64,000 nt of DNA from the NCBI GenBank assembly GCA_963734965.1, contig CAVTJK010000003.1:806001-870000 (forward strand). Direction: 5' to 3'. A program made the translations under genes and the position numbers. The notes below the pieces were generated by a model that did not search any database, had not been told where the DNA came from, and saw only the letters and a list, made by a program, of their open reading frames with translations. The DNA is from UBA4742 sp963734965. GTDB taxonomy: Bacteria; Actinomycetota; Acidimicrobiia; Acidimicrobiales; Acidimicrobilacustridaceae. Shown piece by piece: positions 21,379 to 29,324 of the stretch (positions are counted from its first letter, which is position 1; each line of letters starts with the position of its first letter).

Positions 21379-22569
21379 GTGGACCCGACGCCGGTCGAGC
21401 GCTACATCGAGCTGGGCCTGCGCCTCGGTCGCCACGTCGACGGCTTCATCGACGCGTACTACGGGCCGGTCGCCGTGGCCCAGCGGACCGCGGCCGAGCC
21501 GATCCACAGCCCGACGGCGCTGGTCGCCGACGCCTCCCGGCTGATCGCCGACCTGGACGCCGGGGCGGGAGAGCCCGAGCTGGGAGCCACCCGCCGTCGC
21601 TGGTTGCGGGCCCACGCCCTCGGCCTGCACACCTCGGCCCGCAAGCTGGCCGGCGACGACCTCTCCTACGCCGACGAGGTCGAGTTCTGCTACGGGGTGC
21701 GCCCGACCCGATGGCCCGAGGAGGCGTTCGAGGATGCCCACGCGCGGCTCGACGAGGTGCTGCCCGGATCCGATCCGCTCGGCGAGCGGCTCGTCGCGTG
21801 GCGCGAGGCCCAGGCCATCGACCCCGACACGTTGCCCGCGGTGATCGACTCGTTGGCCGAGGACCTGCGCGAGCGCACCGACCGGATGTTCGGTCTGCCC
21901 GACGGCGAGCACATCGACTGGGAGCTGGTCACCGACCAGCCGTGGTCCGGGTTCAACTACTACCTCGGTGACCTCCGCAGCCGAGTGGCCATCAACCTCG
22001 ACCTGCCGGTGCTGTCGACCTCGATCGCCCATCTCGTCGCCCACGAGGCCTATCCCGGCCACCACACCGAGCACACCCGCAAGGAGGTCGGCCTGGTGCG
22101 CCAACGGGGCCACCTCGAGGAGACGATCTTCCCGGTCGGCACCCCACAGTGCCTGCTGGCCGAGGGACTGGCCGATCTCGGGCTCGAGGTGGCCATGGGT
22201 CGTCGCCCCGAGGCCATCGTGGCCGACCACCTGCGCCCCCTCGGTGTCCGCTACGAGCCCGAGGTGGCGGCCTCGGTGGCGGTGGCGGGGGAGGCCCTGG
22301 ACCACGTGCGGGGCAACGTGGCCTTCTTGTTGCACGAGGACGGAGCCGACGAGGACACGGCCATGGCCTACGCCACGCGCTGGGGTCTGGTCAGCCCCGA
22401 GCGCGCCGCCAAGATGGTGCAGTTCCTCACCGACCCGACCTGGCACGCCTACATCTCGTGCTACCTCGAGGGGCTGCCGCTCTGCCGCGCCTTCGTCGAC
22501 GGCGACCCGGCCCGCTTCCAGCGCCTCCTCGACGAGCAGCTCCTCCCCGCAGATCTGGTCGCGTCCTAG
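21379..22569 (+). CDS. DUF885 family protein (putative metallopeptidase)
   Basis: 396-residue protein starting at GTG 21379, nine bases after the hydrolase. The hallmark is HLVAHEAYPGHHTEHTRK (about 218-235), the HExxxGHH zinc-site pattern of DUF885 proteins related to M32-like peptidases, with more acidic residues in LAEGLADLGLEVAMG. No signal peptide, so probably cytoplasmic. Peptidase activity is inferred from the fold family only. Confidence 0.75.
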   Translation: MDPTPVERYIELGLRLGRHVDGFIDAYYGPVAVAQRTAAEPIHSPTALVADASRLIADLDAGAGEPELGATRRRWLRAHALGLHTSARKLAGDDLSYADEVEFCYGVRPTRWPEEAFEDAHARLDEVLPGSDPLGERLVAWREAQAIDPDTLPAVIDSLAEDLRERTDRMFGLPDGEHIDWELVTDQPWSGFNYYLGDLRSRVAINLDLPVLSTSIAHLVAHEAYPGHHTEHTRKEVGLVRQRGHLEETIFPVGTPQCLLAEGLADLGLEVAMGRRPEAIVADHLRPLGVRYEPEVAASVAVAGEALDHVRGNVAFLLHEDGADEDTAMAYATRWGLVSPERAAKMVQFLTDPTWHAYISCYLEGLPLCRAFVDGDPARFQRLLDEQLLPADLVAS

Positions 22570-22582
22570 TCCCGCCCTGGGC

Positions 22583-22629
22583 TTCTGGCGGCGATGAAGG
22601 GCGTGGTACGCCCTCATTCGCCGCCAGAA
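22583..22629. terminator. Long inverted repeat between convergent genes
   Basis: TTCTGGCGGCGA pairs with TCGCCGCCAGAA (12 bp), then a 3-nt internal loop, then AGGGCGT pairs with ACGCCCT (7 bp) around a GGT loop. The hairpin is symmetric and lies between the ends of the DUF885 gene and the leftward acyl-CoA dehydrogenase gene, so it can serve both. No T-run follows on either strand, as is common in high-GC actinobacteria. Confidence 0.75.
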
Positions 22630-22661
22630 CGGCTGCAGGTCCGACGCGCCGCGGGCGGCGC

Positions 22662-24251
22662 CTACTTGACTCCGTCGACCAGGCGGCGGGCGATGACCTT
22701 GAGGCACAGGGTCTCGTCCGCGCCCTCGAAGATCGACAGCACGCGGGCGTCGACGAAGTAGCGGCTCACCGCGTACTCCTCGGCGTAGCCGAACCCACCG
22801 TGGATCTGCATGGCTTCGCGCGTCACCCACTCGGCCGCCTTGCACACGTAGGCCTTGACCATCGACGCTTCGAGCAGGCCTTCGCCCCGGCCCATCATCT
22901 TGGCCACCTCGTAGGCGAACTGGCGGGCGGCCTGGATGACCACCGCCATGCGCCCGAGCTTGGCCTGCGTGAGCTGGTAGTCGCCGATGGGGTGGCCGAA
23001 CACGACGCGGTCGGCGGCGTACTGGCGCGCCTGCTCGTAGGCGGCCTGCATCACGCCGACGGCGCGCGCCGCCGTCTGCAGCCGTCCGTTCTCGAACCCG
23101 GCCATCTGGTAGTAGAAGCCGCGCCCGAGCCCGTCTTCGAGCCCGACCTGGTTCTCGGCGGCGACGAACCAGTTGTCGAACGCGATCTCATAGGAGTGCA
23201 TGCCGCGGTAGCCGATCGTGTCGATCGGACGGCCCTCCATCTTGCCGCCGGTGTCGTCCACGAACTCGAAGCCGTGGCCCTCGCCGACCGGCTTGGGCAC
23301 GACGAACATCGACAGACCACGATGGGTCTTCGAGCGATCGGGGTCGGTGCGGGCGAGCAGCATCAGCACGTCGGCGCGGGCGCCGAAGGTGCACCAGGTC
23401 TTCACGCCGTTGATCAGCCAGCCGCCGTCGGTGGCCGTGGCCGTGACCTTCACGCCGGCCACGTCCGACCCGTAGTCGGGCTCGGTGACGGCCACCGCGA
23501 CCATGGCCTCGGCCGTGGCCAGTCGGGGGAGCCAGGTCTGCTTCTGCTCCTCGGTGCCCCCGGCCAGCAGGGCGCGGGTGAGGATCTCGGGACGGGTGAT
23601 CAGCGAGCCGCCCACTCCGAGCGAGCCACGAGACAGCTCCTCGGTGGCCACCACCATGCCCAGGTACTCGCTCTCGCCCCCTTCGCTGTAGCCGCCGTAC
23701 TCGGCCGGGATGGACAGCCCGAACCCACCCATCTCGGCCAGCCCTTCGATGATCTCGGCCGGGATGTCGGTGTTGTGGCGGTGCACGTGCTCGGCCACGG
23801 GCCGGATCTTGTCCTCGGCGAAGCGCCGGAAGGTGTCCTGGACCAGCTCGAAGTCGCCGTCGAGGTGCCGGGGGCCCTCGTGGGGGGCCAGGGCGGCCAG
23901 GAGCTCGGGCTGGCGGAAGGCGGCCACGAAGGGGCGGGCGTCGTCGAGGGCGTCGGCGCCGGTGCCCCAATCGGCCTCGCGGCCGTAGATCTTGGCGGCC
24001 AGGTCGGCGACGGCGTCGGCGACGAAGGCGCAGGCCATGACGGCTTCGACCGCCCCCTTCTCCCCGTAGGTGAGCATGGCCCGTCCCGTCCCCACGGCGG
24101 CGGCGGCGTGGGCCAGGTCATAGGCCATGACCTGGTGCTCGTCGATCGAACCGGCCGCCGCCAGGGCCCGGGTGGCCCGGTCGACGACCTCGTTGGCCAG
24201 CTCGAGGGCGGCCTTGGCGCCGGGGAGGTCAGCACTGGGGATGGCGGTCAT
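22662..24251 (-). CDS. mcd: Acyl-CoA dehydrogenase, probable (2S)-methylsuccinyl-CoA dehydrogenase
   Basis: 529 residues, longer than usual acyl-CoA dehydrogenases (about 380) by an N-terminal helical domain of about 140 residues (ELANEVVDRATRALAAAGSI, YDLAHAAAAVGTGRAML, ACAFVADAVADLAAKIYG). That extension is characteristic of methylsuccinyl-CoA dehydrogenase of the ethylmalonyl-CoA pathway. The FAD-dependent core follows: AVAVTEPDYGSDVAG, TFGARADVLMLLART, QIHGGFGYAEEYAVSRYFVD. The Glu base cannot be pinned without alignment. No other gene unique to that pathway is in the window, so the assignment rests on domain layout. Confidence 0.7.
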   Translation of the reverse strand: MTAIPSADLPGAKAALELANEVVDRATRALAAAGSIDEHQVMAYDLAHAAAAVGTGRAMLTYGEKGAVEAVMACAFVADAVADLAAKIYGREADWGTGADALDDARPFVAAFRQPELLAALAPHEGPRHLDGDFELVQDTFRRFAEDKIRPVAEHVHRHNTDIPAEIIEGLAEMGGFGLSIPAEYGGYSEGGESEYLGMVVATEELSRGSLGVGGSLITRPEILTRALLAGGTEEQKQTWLPRLATAEAMVAVAVTEPDYGSDVAGVKVTATATDGGWLINGVKTWCTFGARADVLMLLARTDPDRSKTHRGLSMFVVPKPVGEGHGFEFVDDTGGKMEGRPIDTIGYRGMHSYEIAFDNWFVAAENQVGLEDGLGRGFYYQMAGFENGRLQTAARAVGVMQAAYEQARQYAADRVVFGHPIGDYQLTQAKLGRMAVVIQAARQFAYEVAKMMGRGEGLLEASMVKAYVCKAAEWVTREAMQIHGGFGYAEEYAVSRYFVDARVLSIFEGADETLCLKVIARRLVDGVK

Positions 24252-24372
24252 GGCGAGAGGTTATCGACGGGCAGTTGTAGTCAGCGAATAGGGTCGAAAG
24301 CCCTATTCAGCTCGGCCGGGGCCCATGACAGGCTGGTACCGCTGCTATCGACACCACTGTCGAGAGGACCCG

Positions 24373-24567
24373 ATGGAGCACTGCCACACGCACCAGGACG
24401 ACGAGGCCAGCGGGATCTGCCGCTCGTGCCGGAGCTCGTTCTGTGAGAGCTGCCTGGTGTACTCCTACGGGGGGGCCAAGCCGCCCTATTGCGTGCGCTG
24501 CGCCCTCATCGCCGCCGGCACCACCCCGAGAGCGGGCTGGACGCCCCAGATCTCGGTCAGCGCCTGA
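24373..24567 (+). CDS. Small B-box-like zinc-binding protein
   Basis: 64-residue protein starting at ATG 24373 (GAGAGGA upstream). Cys/His spacing CHTHQDDEASGICRSCRSSF, then CESC and YCVRC, resembles a B-box/RING-like zinc finger, with six Cys and two His able to bind two zinc ions. The C-terminal tail (TTPRAGWTPQISVSA) shows no membrane segment; in other bacteria such fingers often precede membrane domains. It ends three bases before the stop of the leftward GGDEF gene. Confidence 0.65.
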   Translation: MEHCHTHQDDEASGICRSCRSSFCESCLVYSYGGAKPPYCVRCALIAAGTTPRAGWTPQISVSA

Positions 24568-24570
24568 CCC

Positions 24571-27219
24571 TCAGATCGCTCGCCAGCGGCGGCTGGCCGC
24601 TCCGCTCAGCACCGTCGCGATCTCGTGGCGACGCCCTGAATCGGCGATCCAGGCGGCCAGCTCCTCGGCCGGCACCGGCCGCGACAAGTAGTAGCCCTGG
24701 GCCCGGTCACAGCCCATCTCGGCCAGGCGGGCCAGCGTGTCGGCGTCCTCGACGCCCTCGGCCACCACGTCGAGCCCGAGGTTGTGGCTGAGATCGATGA
24801 TGGATCGCACGATGGTGAGGTCGCTCTCGTCGGTGACCATCGTGCCGACGAAGGACCGGTCGATCTTGAGCTCGTCGATCGGCAGGTTCTTCAGGTAGGC
24901 CAGCGAGGAGTAGCCGGTGCCGAAGTCGTCGATGCTGCTGGCCACGCCGAGAGCCTTCAGCTTCCCCAGCACCTCCATGGCGTAGAGCGGGTCGTCCATC
25001 AGCTCGCTCTCGGTGATCTCCAGGATCAGCATGGACGCCTCGACCCCGCGGTCGGCCAGCAGCTGATCCAGCCAGGCCGGCAGCTCGAGGTCATAGAGGT
25101 TCCGCACGGAGAGGTTGACGGCGACGGGCAGGACGATGCCCTGGGTGCGCCACGTGCAGATCGTGTCGACGCTGCGCTCGAGCACCCATCGGGTGAGGGC
25201 CTGGATCGTGCCCGACACCTCGGCCAGCTCGATGAACTCGCCGGGCGCCATCAGGCCGTGGGTCGGGTGCTGCCAGCGCACCAGCGCCTCGACCGCTCGT
25301 GGCTCCCCCGAGTCGAGGTCCACCGACGGCTGGAAGTGGAGCACGAACTCGTCCTCGGCGATGGCTCGGCGCAGCTCGCCGAGCAGCGCGAGACGCCGGA
25401 TGCTCGACTGGTCGTGTTCGGGGGCGTAGACGGCGACGCCTCCGCCTGAGCGCTTGGCCGTGTACATGGCCACGTCCGCCCGCCGGGCCAGCGTCTCGCT
25501 GTCGACGGCGTGCACGGGATAGGTGGCGATCCCGATGCTGGCGTTGACCTGCAGGCTGATGCCGCCGAGATGGAAGGGCTCTTCGAGAGACAGTCGGATC
25601 CGGGTGGCCACCTCGGCGGCGCACTCGGGGTCGCCGGGCTGGGTGAGCAGGACGGCGAACTCGTCGCCGCCGAGCCGGGCGATCGTGTCGGTGGTGTCGA
25701 GCAGCTCCTGGAGGCGATGGCTGAGCTCGATGAGCAGGCGATCGCCGTGGTCGTGGCCGAGGGCGTCGTTGATGTCCTTGAACTGGTCGAGGTCCATGAC
25801 GAGCAGCGAGACCGGCTCGAGGGTGCGCGACGAGTGGCGCAGCGCCTGGCGCAGCCGCTCGGTGAGCTGCGAGCGGTTGGGCAGGCCGGTGAGGCCGTCG
25901 TGCATGGCCTGGTGGCGCAGGACCTCGGCGGCGGTGACCCGATCGGTCACGTTCTGCAGGGAGACCCCGACCGATTCGTCCGGCAGGGGGAACACGTTGG
26001 CGGCGTAGATGGACGAGCCAGGATCCTCGGGGTTGAAGCGCAGGTCGTCGAAGCGGAACCCCTGTCCCGATCGGATGACGTCGGTCAGGGCCTCGCAGAT
26101 GAGGTCGAGCGAGTCGGGGTTGAGGGCGAACAGGAGGTCGGTGAGCCGCCGCCCGATGGCGGCGTCGGGCGACGGGCTGACCAGACGGGCGCCTTCGGGG
26201 TTCACGGCCAGCAGCACGAGGCTGCGGTGGTCAGCCGAATCGTCGAGGGCGAACACGAACAGGCTCACGTCGACGTGCTCGACGAGGTTGAGGTACTGGT
26301 CGATCTGCTGCTCGGCCACCTTCCGGGCGGTGACGTCGACCATGACGCCGCGGACGCTCGACGGATGGCCGGCGCTGTCGGTCTCGACCCGCATGCGGTC
26401 CTGCAGCCAGACGGTCGAGCCGTCGGGGCGGATGAAGCGGTACTCGATCTCGGCGTTCTCACCCGCCTTGACCGCCTCGCGATAGCGCTGGGACACCCAC
26501 TCGCGGTCATCGGGGTGCACGTGGCTGTGCCAGAAGCGGGCCTGGGCCCAGCTCTCGGCCGGGTAGCCGATGATCTCCTCGGCCCGGCGGTTCACATAGA
26601 GGGTGGTCGGGCTGTGGGTCAGCTGCTCCCACACGACCGCGTCGATGCCGCCCATCAGGTCGATGTAGCGACCTCGGACCTCGCGCTCGACCGCCGAGAT
26701 CCCGCCGACGACCGAGATCATGAACGCCGAGGCCAGCATGTACACCAGGAACGGTGCCCACCCGTGGCTCGGATCGACAACCGACAGGACCCCGGCCACG
26801 CCGAGGCAACCGACGGCCGCCGCTTCGCCGGCGACCTTGCGCCCGAAGGCGACGGCCGAGGTGGCGTTGATCGAGAGCATGACGAGCAGGATCGGGCTGA
26901 TCAGCTCGGGGGCGTAGGCCAGGAAGGCGACGACCGCCACCTGGTCGCTGAAGGCGATGACCGGCGTGAGCGTCTTGGTGCGGCGCATGCTGAGGTCGCA
27001 CAGGTAGTTGTAGGGGATCATCACGCCCAGCAGGGCGGCGACGATCCACAACCGGTGCGGTCCGGCCAGGGGCAACAGGGCCAGGAGGGCCACCGTGGCG
27101 ATGGCGACGTAGCGGGCGCGCAGGGTCATGCGCCACAGGCGCAGCTGCCGTTCACGGGATTCGAGGAAGGAACTGTCGCCGCGCTCGGACCCAGTCGCCT
27201 CGATCGGTGCCGCGCTCAT
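24571..27219 (-). CDS. Membrane PAS-GGDEF-EAL protein (cyclic di-GMP turnover)
   Basis: 882-residue bifunctional-type cyclic-di-GMP protein. ATG 27219 has GGAGGGAG just upstream and is preferred over a TTG at 27276. Five to six membrane helices (about 35-185) are followed by a PAS/PAC domain (YVNRRAEEIIGYP..VQDRMRVE-type region), a second sensor segment, GGDEF (DLDQFKDINDALGHDHGD; RLGGDEFAVLL, active site intact) and EAL (AVEALVRWQHPTHG; LEITESELMDD; IDDFGTGYSSLAYLKNLP; VAEGVED). Both catalytic signatures look intact, so it could make and break cyclic di-GMP. Its 5' region is the left copy of the 104-bp duplication. Confidence 0.9.
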   Translation of the reverse strand: MSAAPIEATGSERGDSSFLESRERQLRLWRMTLRARYVAIATVALLALLPLAGPHRLWIVAALLGVMIPYNYLCDLSMRRTKTLTPVIAFSDQVAVVAFLAYAPELISPILLVMLSINATSAVAFGRKVAGEAAAVGCLGVAGVLSVVDPSHGWAPFLVYMLASAFMISVVGGISAVEREVRGRYIDLMGGIDAVVWEQLTHSPTTLYVNRRAEEIIGYPAESWAQARFWHSHVHPDDREWVSQRYREAVKAGENAEIEYRFIRPDGSTVWLQDRMRVETDSAGHPSSVRGVMVDVTARKVAEQQIDQYLNLVEHVDVSLFVFALDDSADHRSLVLLAVNPEGARLVSPSPDAAIGRRLTDLLFALNPDSLDLICEALTDVIRSGQGFRFDDLRFNPEDPGSSIYAANVFPLPDESVGVSLQNVTDRVTAAEVLRHQAMHDGLTGLPNRSQLTERLRQALRHSSRTLEPVSLLVMDLDQFKDINDALGHDHGDRLLIELSHRLQELLDTTDTIARLGGDEFAVLLTQPGDPECAAEVATRIRLSLEEPFHLGGISLQVNASIGIATYPVHAVDSETLARRADVAMYTAKRSGGGVAVYAPEHDQSSIRRLALLGELRRAIAEDEFVLHFQPSVDLDSGEPRAVEALVRWQHPTHGLMAPGEFIELAEVSGTIQALTRWVLERSVDTICTWRTQGIVLPVAVNLSVRNLYDLELPAWLDQLLADRGVEASMLILEITESELMDDPLYAMEVLGKLKALGVASSIDDFGTGYSSLAYLKNLPIDELKIDRSFVGTMVTDESDLTIVRSIIDLSHNLGLDVVAEGVEDADTLARLAEMGCDRAQGYYLSRPVPAEELAAWIADSGRRHEIATVLSGAASRRWRAI

Positions 27220-27318
27220 CTCCCTCCGGATTCCCTCAACCGCTTCAGCTATGGAAGCTTGCCTAGGCTTGGCCAACGACCCTCAGACGACTATCGGCCG
27301 CGCGGCGGTGAGACATGA
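27215..27318. repeat. 104-bp direct repeat, left copy (promoter region of the GGDEF gene)
   Basis: Matches 28700-28803 at 99 of 104 positions, same orientation. It runs from the start codon of the leftward GGDEF gene to an orphan ATGA. Here the leftward ribosome site (read as GGAGGGA) is intact, while the rightward site is GGCGGTGAG and is followed by no matching gene. Confidence 0.95.
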
Positions 27319-27480
27319 GAACTGGGACAGGCCGAGGAGGGCCCCCTTGGCCCACGCGAACTCGGCGTGGTAGGCGAGGAAGAAGAACATGGCCAGCCCT
27401 CGCAGCCCGTCGAGCGAGCGGCCGCGGCAGCGGGCTGGCTCTCGGGAGATGGACGGCGGTTTGCTAGCGTCCGTGGCCAT
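27283..27480 (-). pseudogene. Truncated acyltransferase 3 gene, 5' end only
   Basis: ATG 27480 with a strong GGAGGGGGGAG site starts a protein whose residues 20-53 read SLDGLRGLAMFFFLAYHAEF and AWAKGALLGLSQF. That is the first-helix signature of membrane acyltransferase 3 (OafA/YrhL-like) proteins, normally 350-700 residues long. The reading frame then enters the 104-bp repeat and stops after 65 residues. So the gene has been cut at about 27319 by the left repeat copy. It is a remnant, divergent from the dioxygenase gene, whose start codon it overlaps. Confidence 0.8.
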
Positions 27481-28600
27481 GAGTGCGCTCCCCCCTCCTG
27501 TGGCTGACACGGCGCCCGACCAGGCCCGGTCCGCGGCGGACTGGAGAGCGTCCGCCGAACGGCTGCGAGGCGAGGGTCGGCTGCTCGAGGCCATCGACGT
27601 GCTGAGCGCGGCGAATCGGGTCGAACGCGATCCCGAGATCGAGCACATGCTCGTCTCGCTTCGGATCGAGGCCTTCCCATCGGTACAGGGCCAAGCCGGT
27701 CTGCTCTCCTGGCCCCCAGACGTGGTCGACTCGTTTCCGGGACCGCTCGGTGTCGCCGGTGTCCCCGAGGTCATGGCCCACGAGCTCACCGGTCCGCTCC
27801 TGGCGGGGGGCATCACGCACCACGGCTGCGTGCTCGTGCGCGGCTTGATCGGTCCGGGCGCGGTCGATCGGCTCGTGTCCGACATCGATCAGGCGTTCGC
27901 GGCGTACGACTGTCAGGCGGCGACTGACACGCCGATGGAACCCCTGCCTCCGTGGTATGTCCCCGTCCGCGAGCTGGCAGGCGGCTCGGTCTACGGGTTC
28001 CTGCGCGACGTCACACGTGAGACGGGGGCCCTGGCCGCCGCCGAGTCACCTCGAGCCGTGTTCGATCAGCTCGAGATCTTCCGCGAGGCCGGCCTCGATC
28101 GCCTGATCATCGAGCACCTGGGTGAGCGTCCGGCGATCGCCATGAACAAGTGGACGTTGCGAAGGGTGCCCACGGACCAGTACCGAGCCGACTGGCACCA
28201 GGACGGGGCGTTTCTCGGTCCTGAGGTGCGCGCCTTGAATGTCTGGCTGGCCCTGTCCACCTGCGGTGGTGACAGCGACGCCGCCGGTCTCGACATCGTG
28301 CCGCGGCGCTTGGAGTCGGTCGCCGCCACCGGGACCCACGGCGCCGCCTTCGACTGGTCGGTCGGGCCTGAACTCGTCGCCGAGCTCACCGACGAGAACG
28401 GGCCGGTTCGCCCGCTGTTCTACCCGGGCGATGCGCTCCTGTTCGACGAGTTGTTGTTGCACCGGGGTGGTGTCAGCGCCAATGTGCACGAGGCGGAGGC
28501 CAGCGAGGATCGTCACATGACCCGTGAGCGCTACGCCATCGAGACCTGGTTCTTCGCGCCCTCGACCTACCCAATGGATCGGCCGCCGATCGTCTACTGA
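27479..28600 (+). CDS. PhyH-family Fe(II)/2-oxoglutarate dioxygenase
   Basis: 373 residues from ATG 27479 (in-frame ATGs at 27389 and 27449 would overlap the divergent fragment; no clear ribosome site decides). Phytanoyl-CoA-hydroxylase-like fold: N-terminal helices, VLVRGLIGPGAVDRLVSDI, the iron-binding DWHQDGAFLG (His-x-Asp) and the distal His in LLFDELLLHRGGVS, with an Arg in the MTRERYAIETWF strand for 2-oxoglutarate. It probably hydroxylates a small molecule, unknown which. It is the only intact gene of the 1.38-kb segment between the two 104-bp repeats. Confidence 0.8.
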   Translation: MSALPPPVADTAPDQARSAADWRASAERLRGEGRLLEAIDVLSAANRVERDPEIEHMLVSLRIEAFPSVQGQAGLLSWPPDVVDSFPGPLGVAGVPEVMAHELTGPLLAGGITHHGCVLVRGLIGPGAVDRLVSDIDQAFAAYDCQAATDTPMEPLPPWYVPVRELAGGSVYGFLRDVTRETGALAAAESPRAVFDQLEIFREAGLDRLIIEHLGERPAIAMNKWTLRRVPTDQYRADWHQDGAFLGPEVRALNVWLALSTCGGDSDAAGLDIVPRRLESVAATGTHGAAFDWSVGPELVAELTDENGPVRPLFYPGDALLFDELLLHRGGVSANVHEAEASEDRHMTRERYAIETWFFAPSTYPMDRPPIVY

Positions 28601-28642
28601 GTGACGAGCTGACCGAGACAGCAGGCCCGTCGGGGCCCACGC

Positions 28643-28705
28643 TCAGCCGGCGGTCGTGCCTCCGTCGATCGAGAGGATGGCGCCGTTCACGAAGTCGGCC
28701 TCATC
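28643..28705 (-). pseudogene. Truncated short-chain dehydrogenase gene, 3' end only
   Basis: Read leftward, DEADFVNGAILSIDGGTTAG then stop is the C-terminal signature of short-chain dehydrogenases (usually S-DEA-x-F-V-x-G-x3-x-V/I-DGG). Upstream of this the sequence is the right copy of the 104-bp repeat, so all other parts of the gene (about 230 codons) are missing. The junction lies in the shared GATGAG hexamer at 28700-28705. Confidence 0.8.
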
Positions 28706-28803
28706 GCCCTCCGGATTCCCTCGACCGCTTCAGCTATGGAAGCCTGCCTAGGCTCGGCCAACGACCCTCAGACGACTATCGGCCGCGCGGAGGTGAGACA
28801 TGA
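28700..28803. repeat. 104-bp direct repeat, right copy (promoter region of the maoC-like gene)
   Basis: Second copy of 27215-27318, five differences. Here the rightward ribosome site GGAGGTGAG and ATG at 28800 serve the MaoC gene, while the leftward side reads CGCCCTCC and faces the short-chain dehydrogenase remnant. Confidence 0.95.
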
Positions 28804-29324
28804 CTGTTCATGATCGGCCATTCGGCCGGTACTTCGAAGATTTCGAGATCGGCGACATCTACAAGCACTGGCCCGGCAAGACGATCACCGAGGCCGACGA
28901 TCACCTGTTCTGCATGATCACCATGAATCACCATCCGACCCACACCAACAACTGGTTCGCCGAGCACGAGTCGCCGATGGGCCAACCGCTCGTCGTCGGC
29001 AACCTCGTGTACTCCCTCGTGCTCGGGATGAGCGTGCCCGACGTCAGCGGATCGGCCATCGCCAACCTCGAGGTCGAGACGCTGTCGCACAAGCGCCCGA
29101 CCTTCCACGGCGACACGATCTACGCCGAGACGCGGGTGCTCGACAAGCGGGCATCGTCGTCCAAGCCCGATCGCGGCATCGTGTCGGTCGAGACCAAGGG
29201 CATCAACCAGCGCGGCGAAGAGGTCTGCTACTTCCGACGCAAGGTTCTCGTATGGATGGCCGAGTCGGCCCCGGCGCGCGGCCGGCCCTACGACGAGTCG
29301 ATCTGGGACGCCCCCTCGTCGTGA
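28800..29324 (+). CDS. MaoC-like dehydratase/hydratase
   Basis: 174-residue hot-dog-fold protein. ATG 28800 lies five bases after GGAGGTGAG. Motifs: FEDFEIGDIYKHWPGKTITE, then the hydratase site region DDHLFCMITMNHHPTHTN with Asp and His in the expected D-x4-N/H arrangement, and LVVGNLVYSLVLGMSVPD. MaoC-like enzymes hydrate enoyl-CoA thioesters. A link to mesaconyl-CoA in the ethylmalonyl-CoA pathway is possible given the Mcd-like gene at 22662, but is only inference. GTGA overlap with mutY. Confidence 0.8.
   Translation: MTVHDRPFGRYFEDFEIGDIYKHWPGKTITEADDHLFCMITMNHHPTHTNNWFAEHESPMGQPLVVGNLVYSLVLGMSVPDVSGSAIANLEVETLSHKRPTFHGDTIYAETRVLDKRASSSKPDRGIVSVETKGINQRGEEVCYFRRKVLVWMAESAPARGRPYDESIWDAPSS

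Noticed and set aside
20620..22845. 741-codon leftward ORF opposite dienelactone hydrolase and DUF885
   Set aside because: Composition is the GC-skewed antisense shadow of two well-recognised genes.
25510..27318. 602-codon rightward ORF opposite the membrane GGDEF gene
   Set aside because: Shadow frame; the opposite strand has complete GGDEF and EAL motifs.
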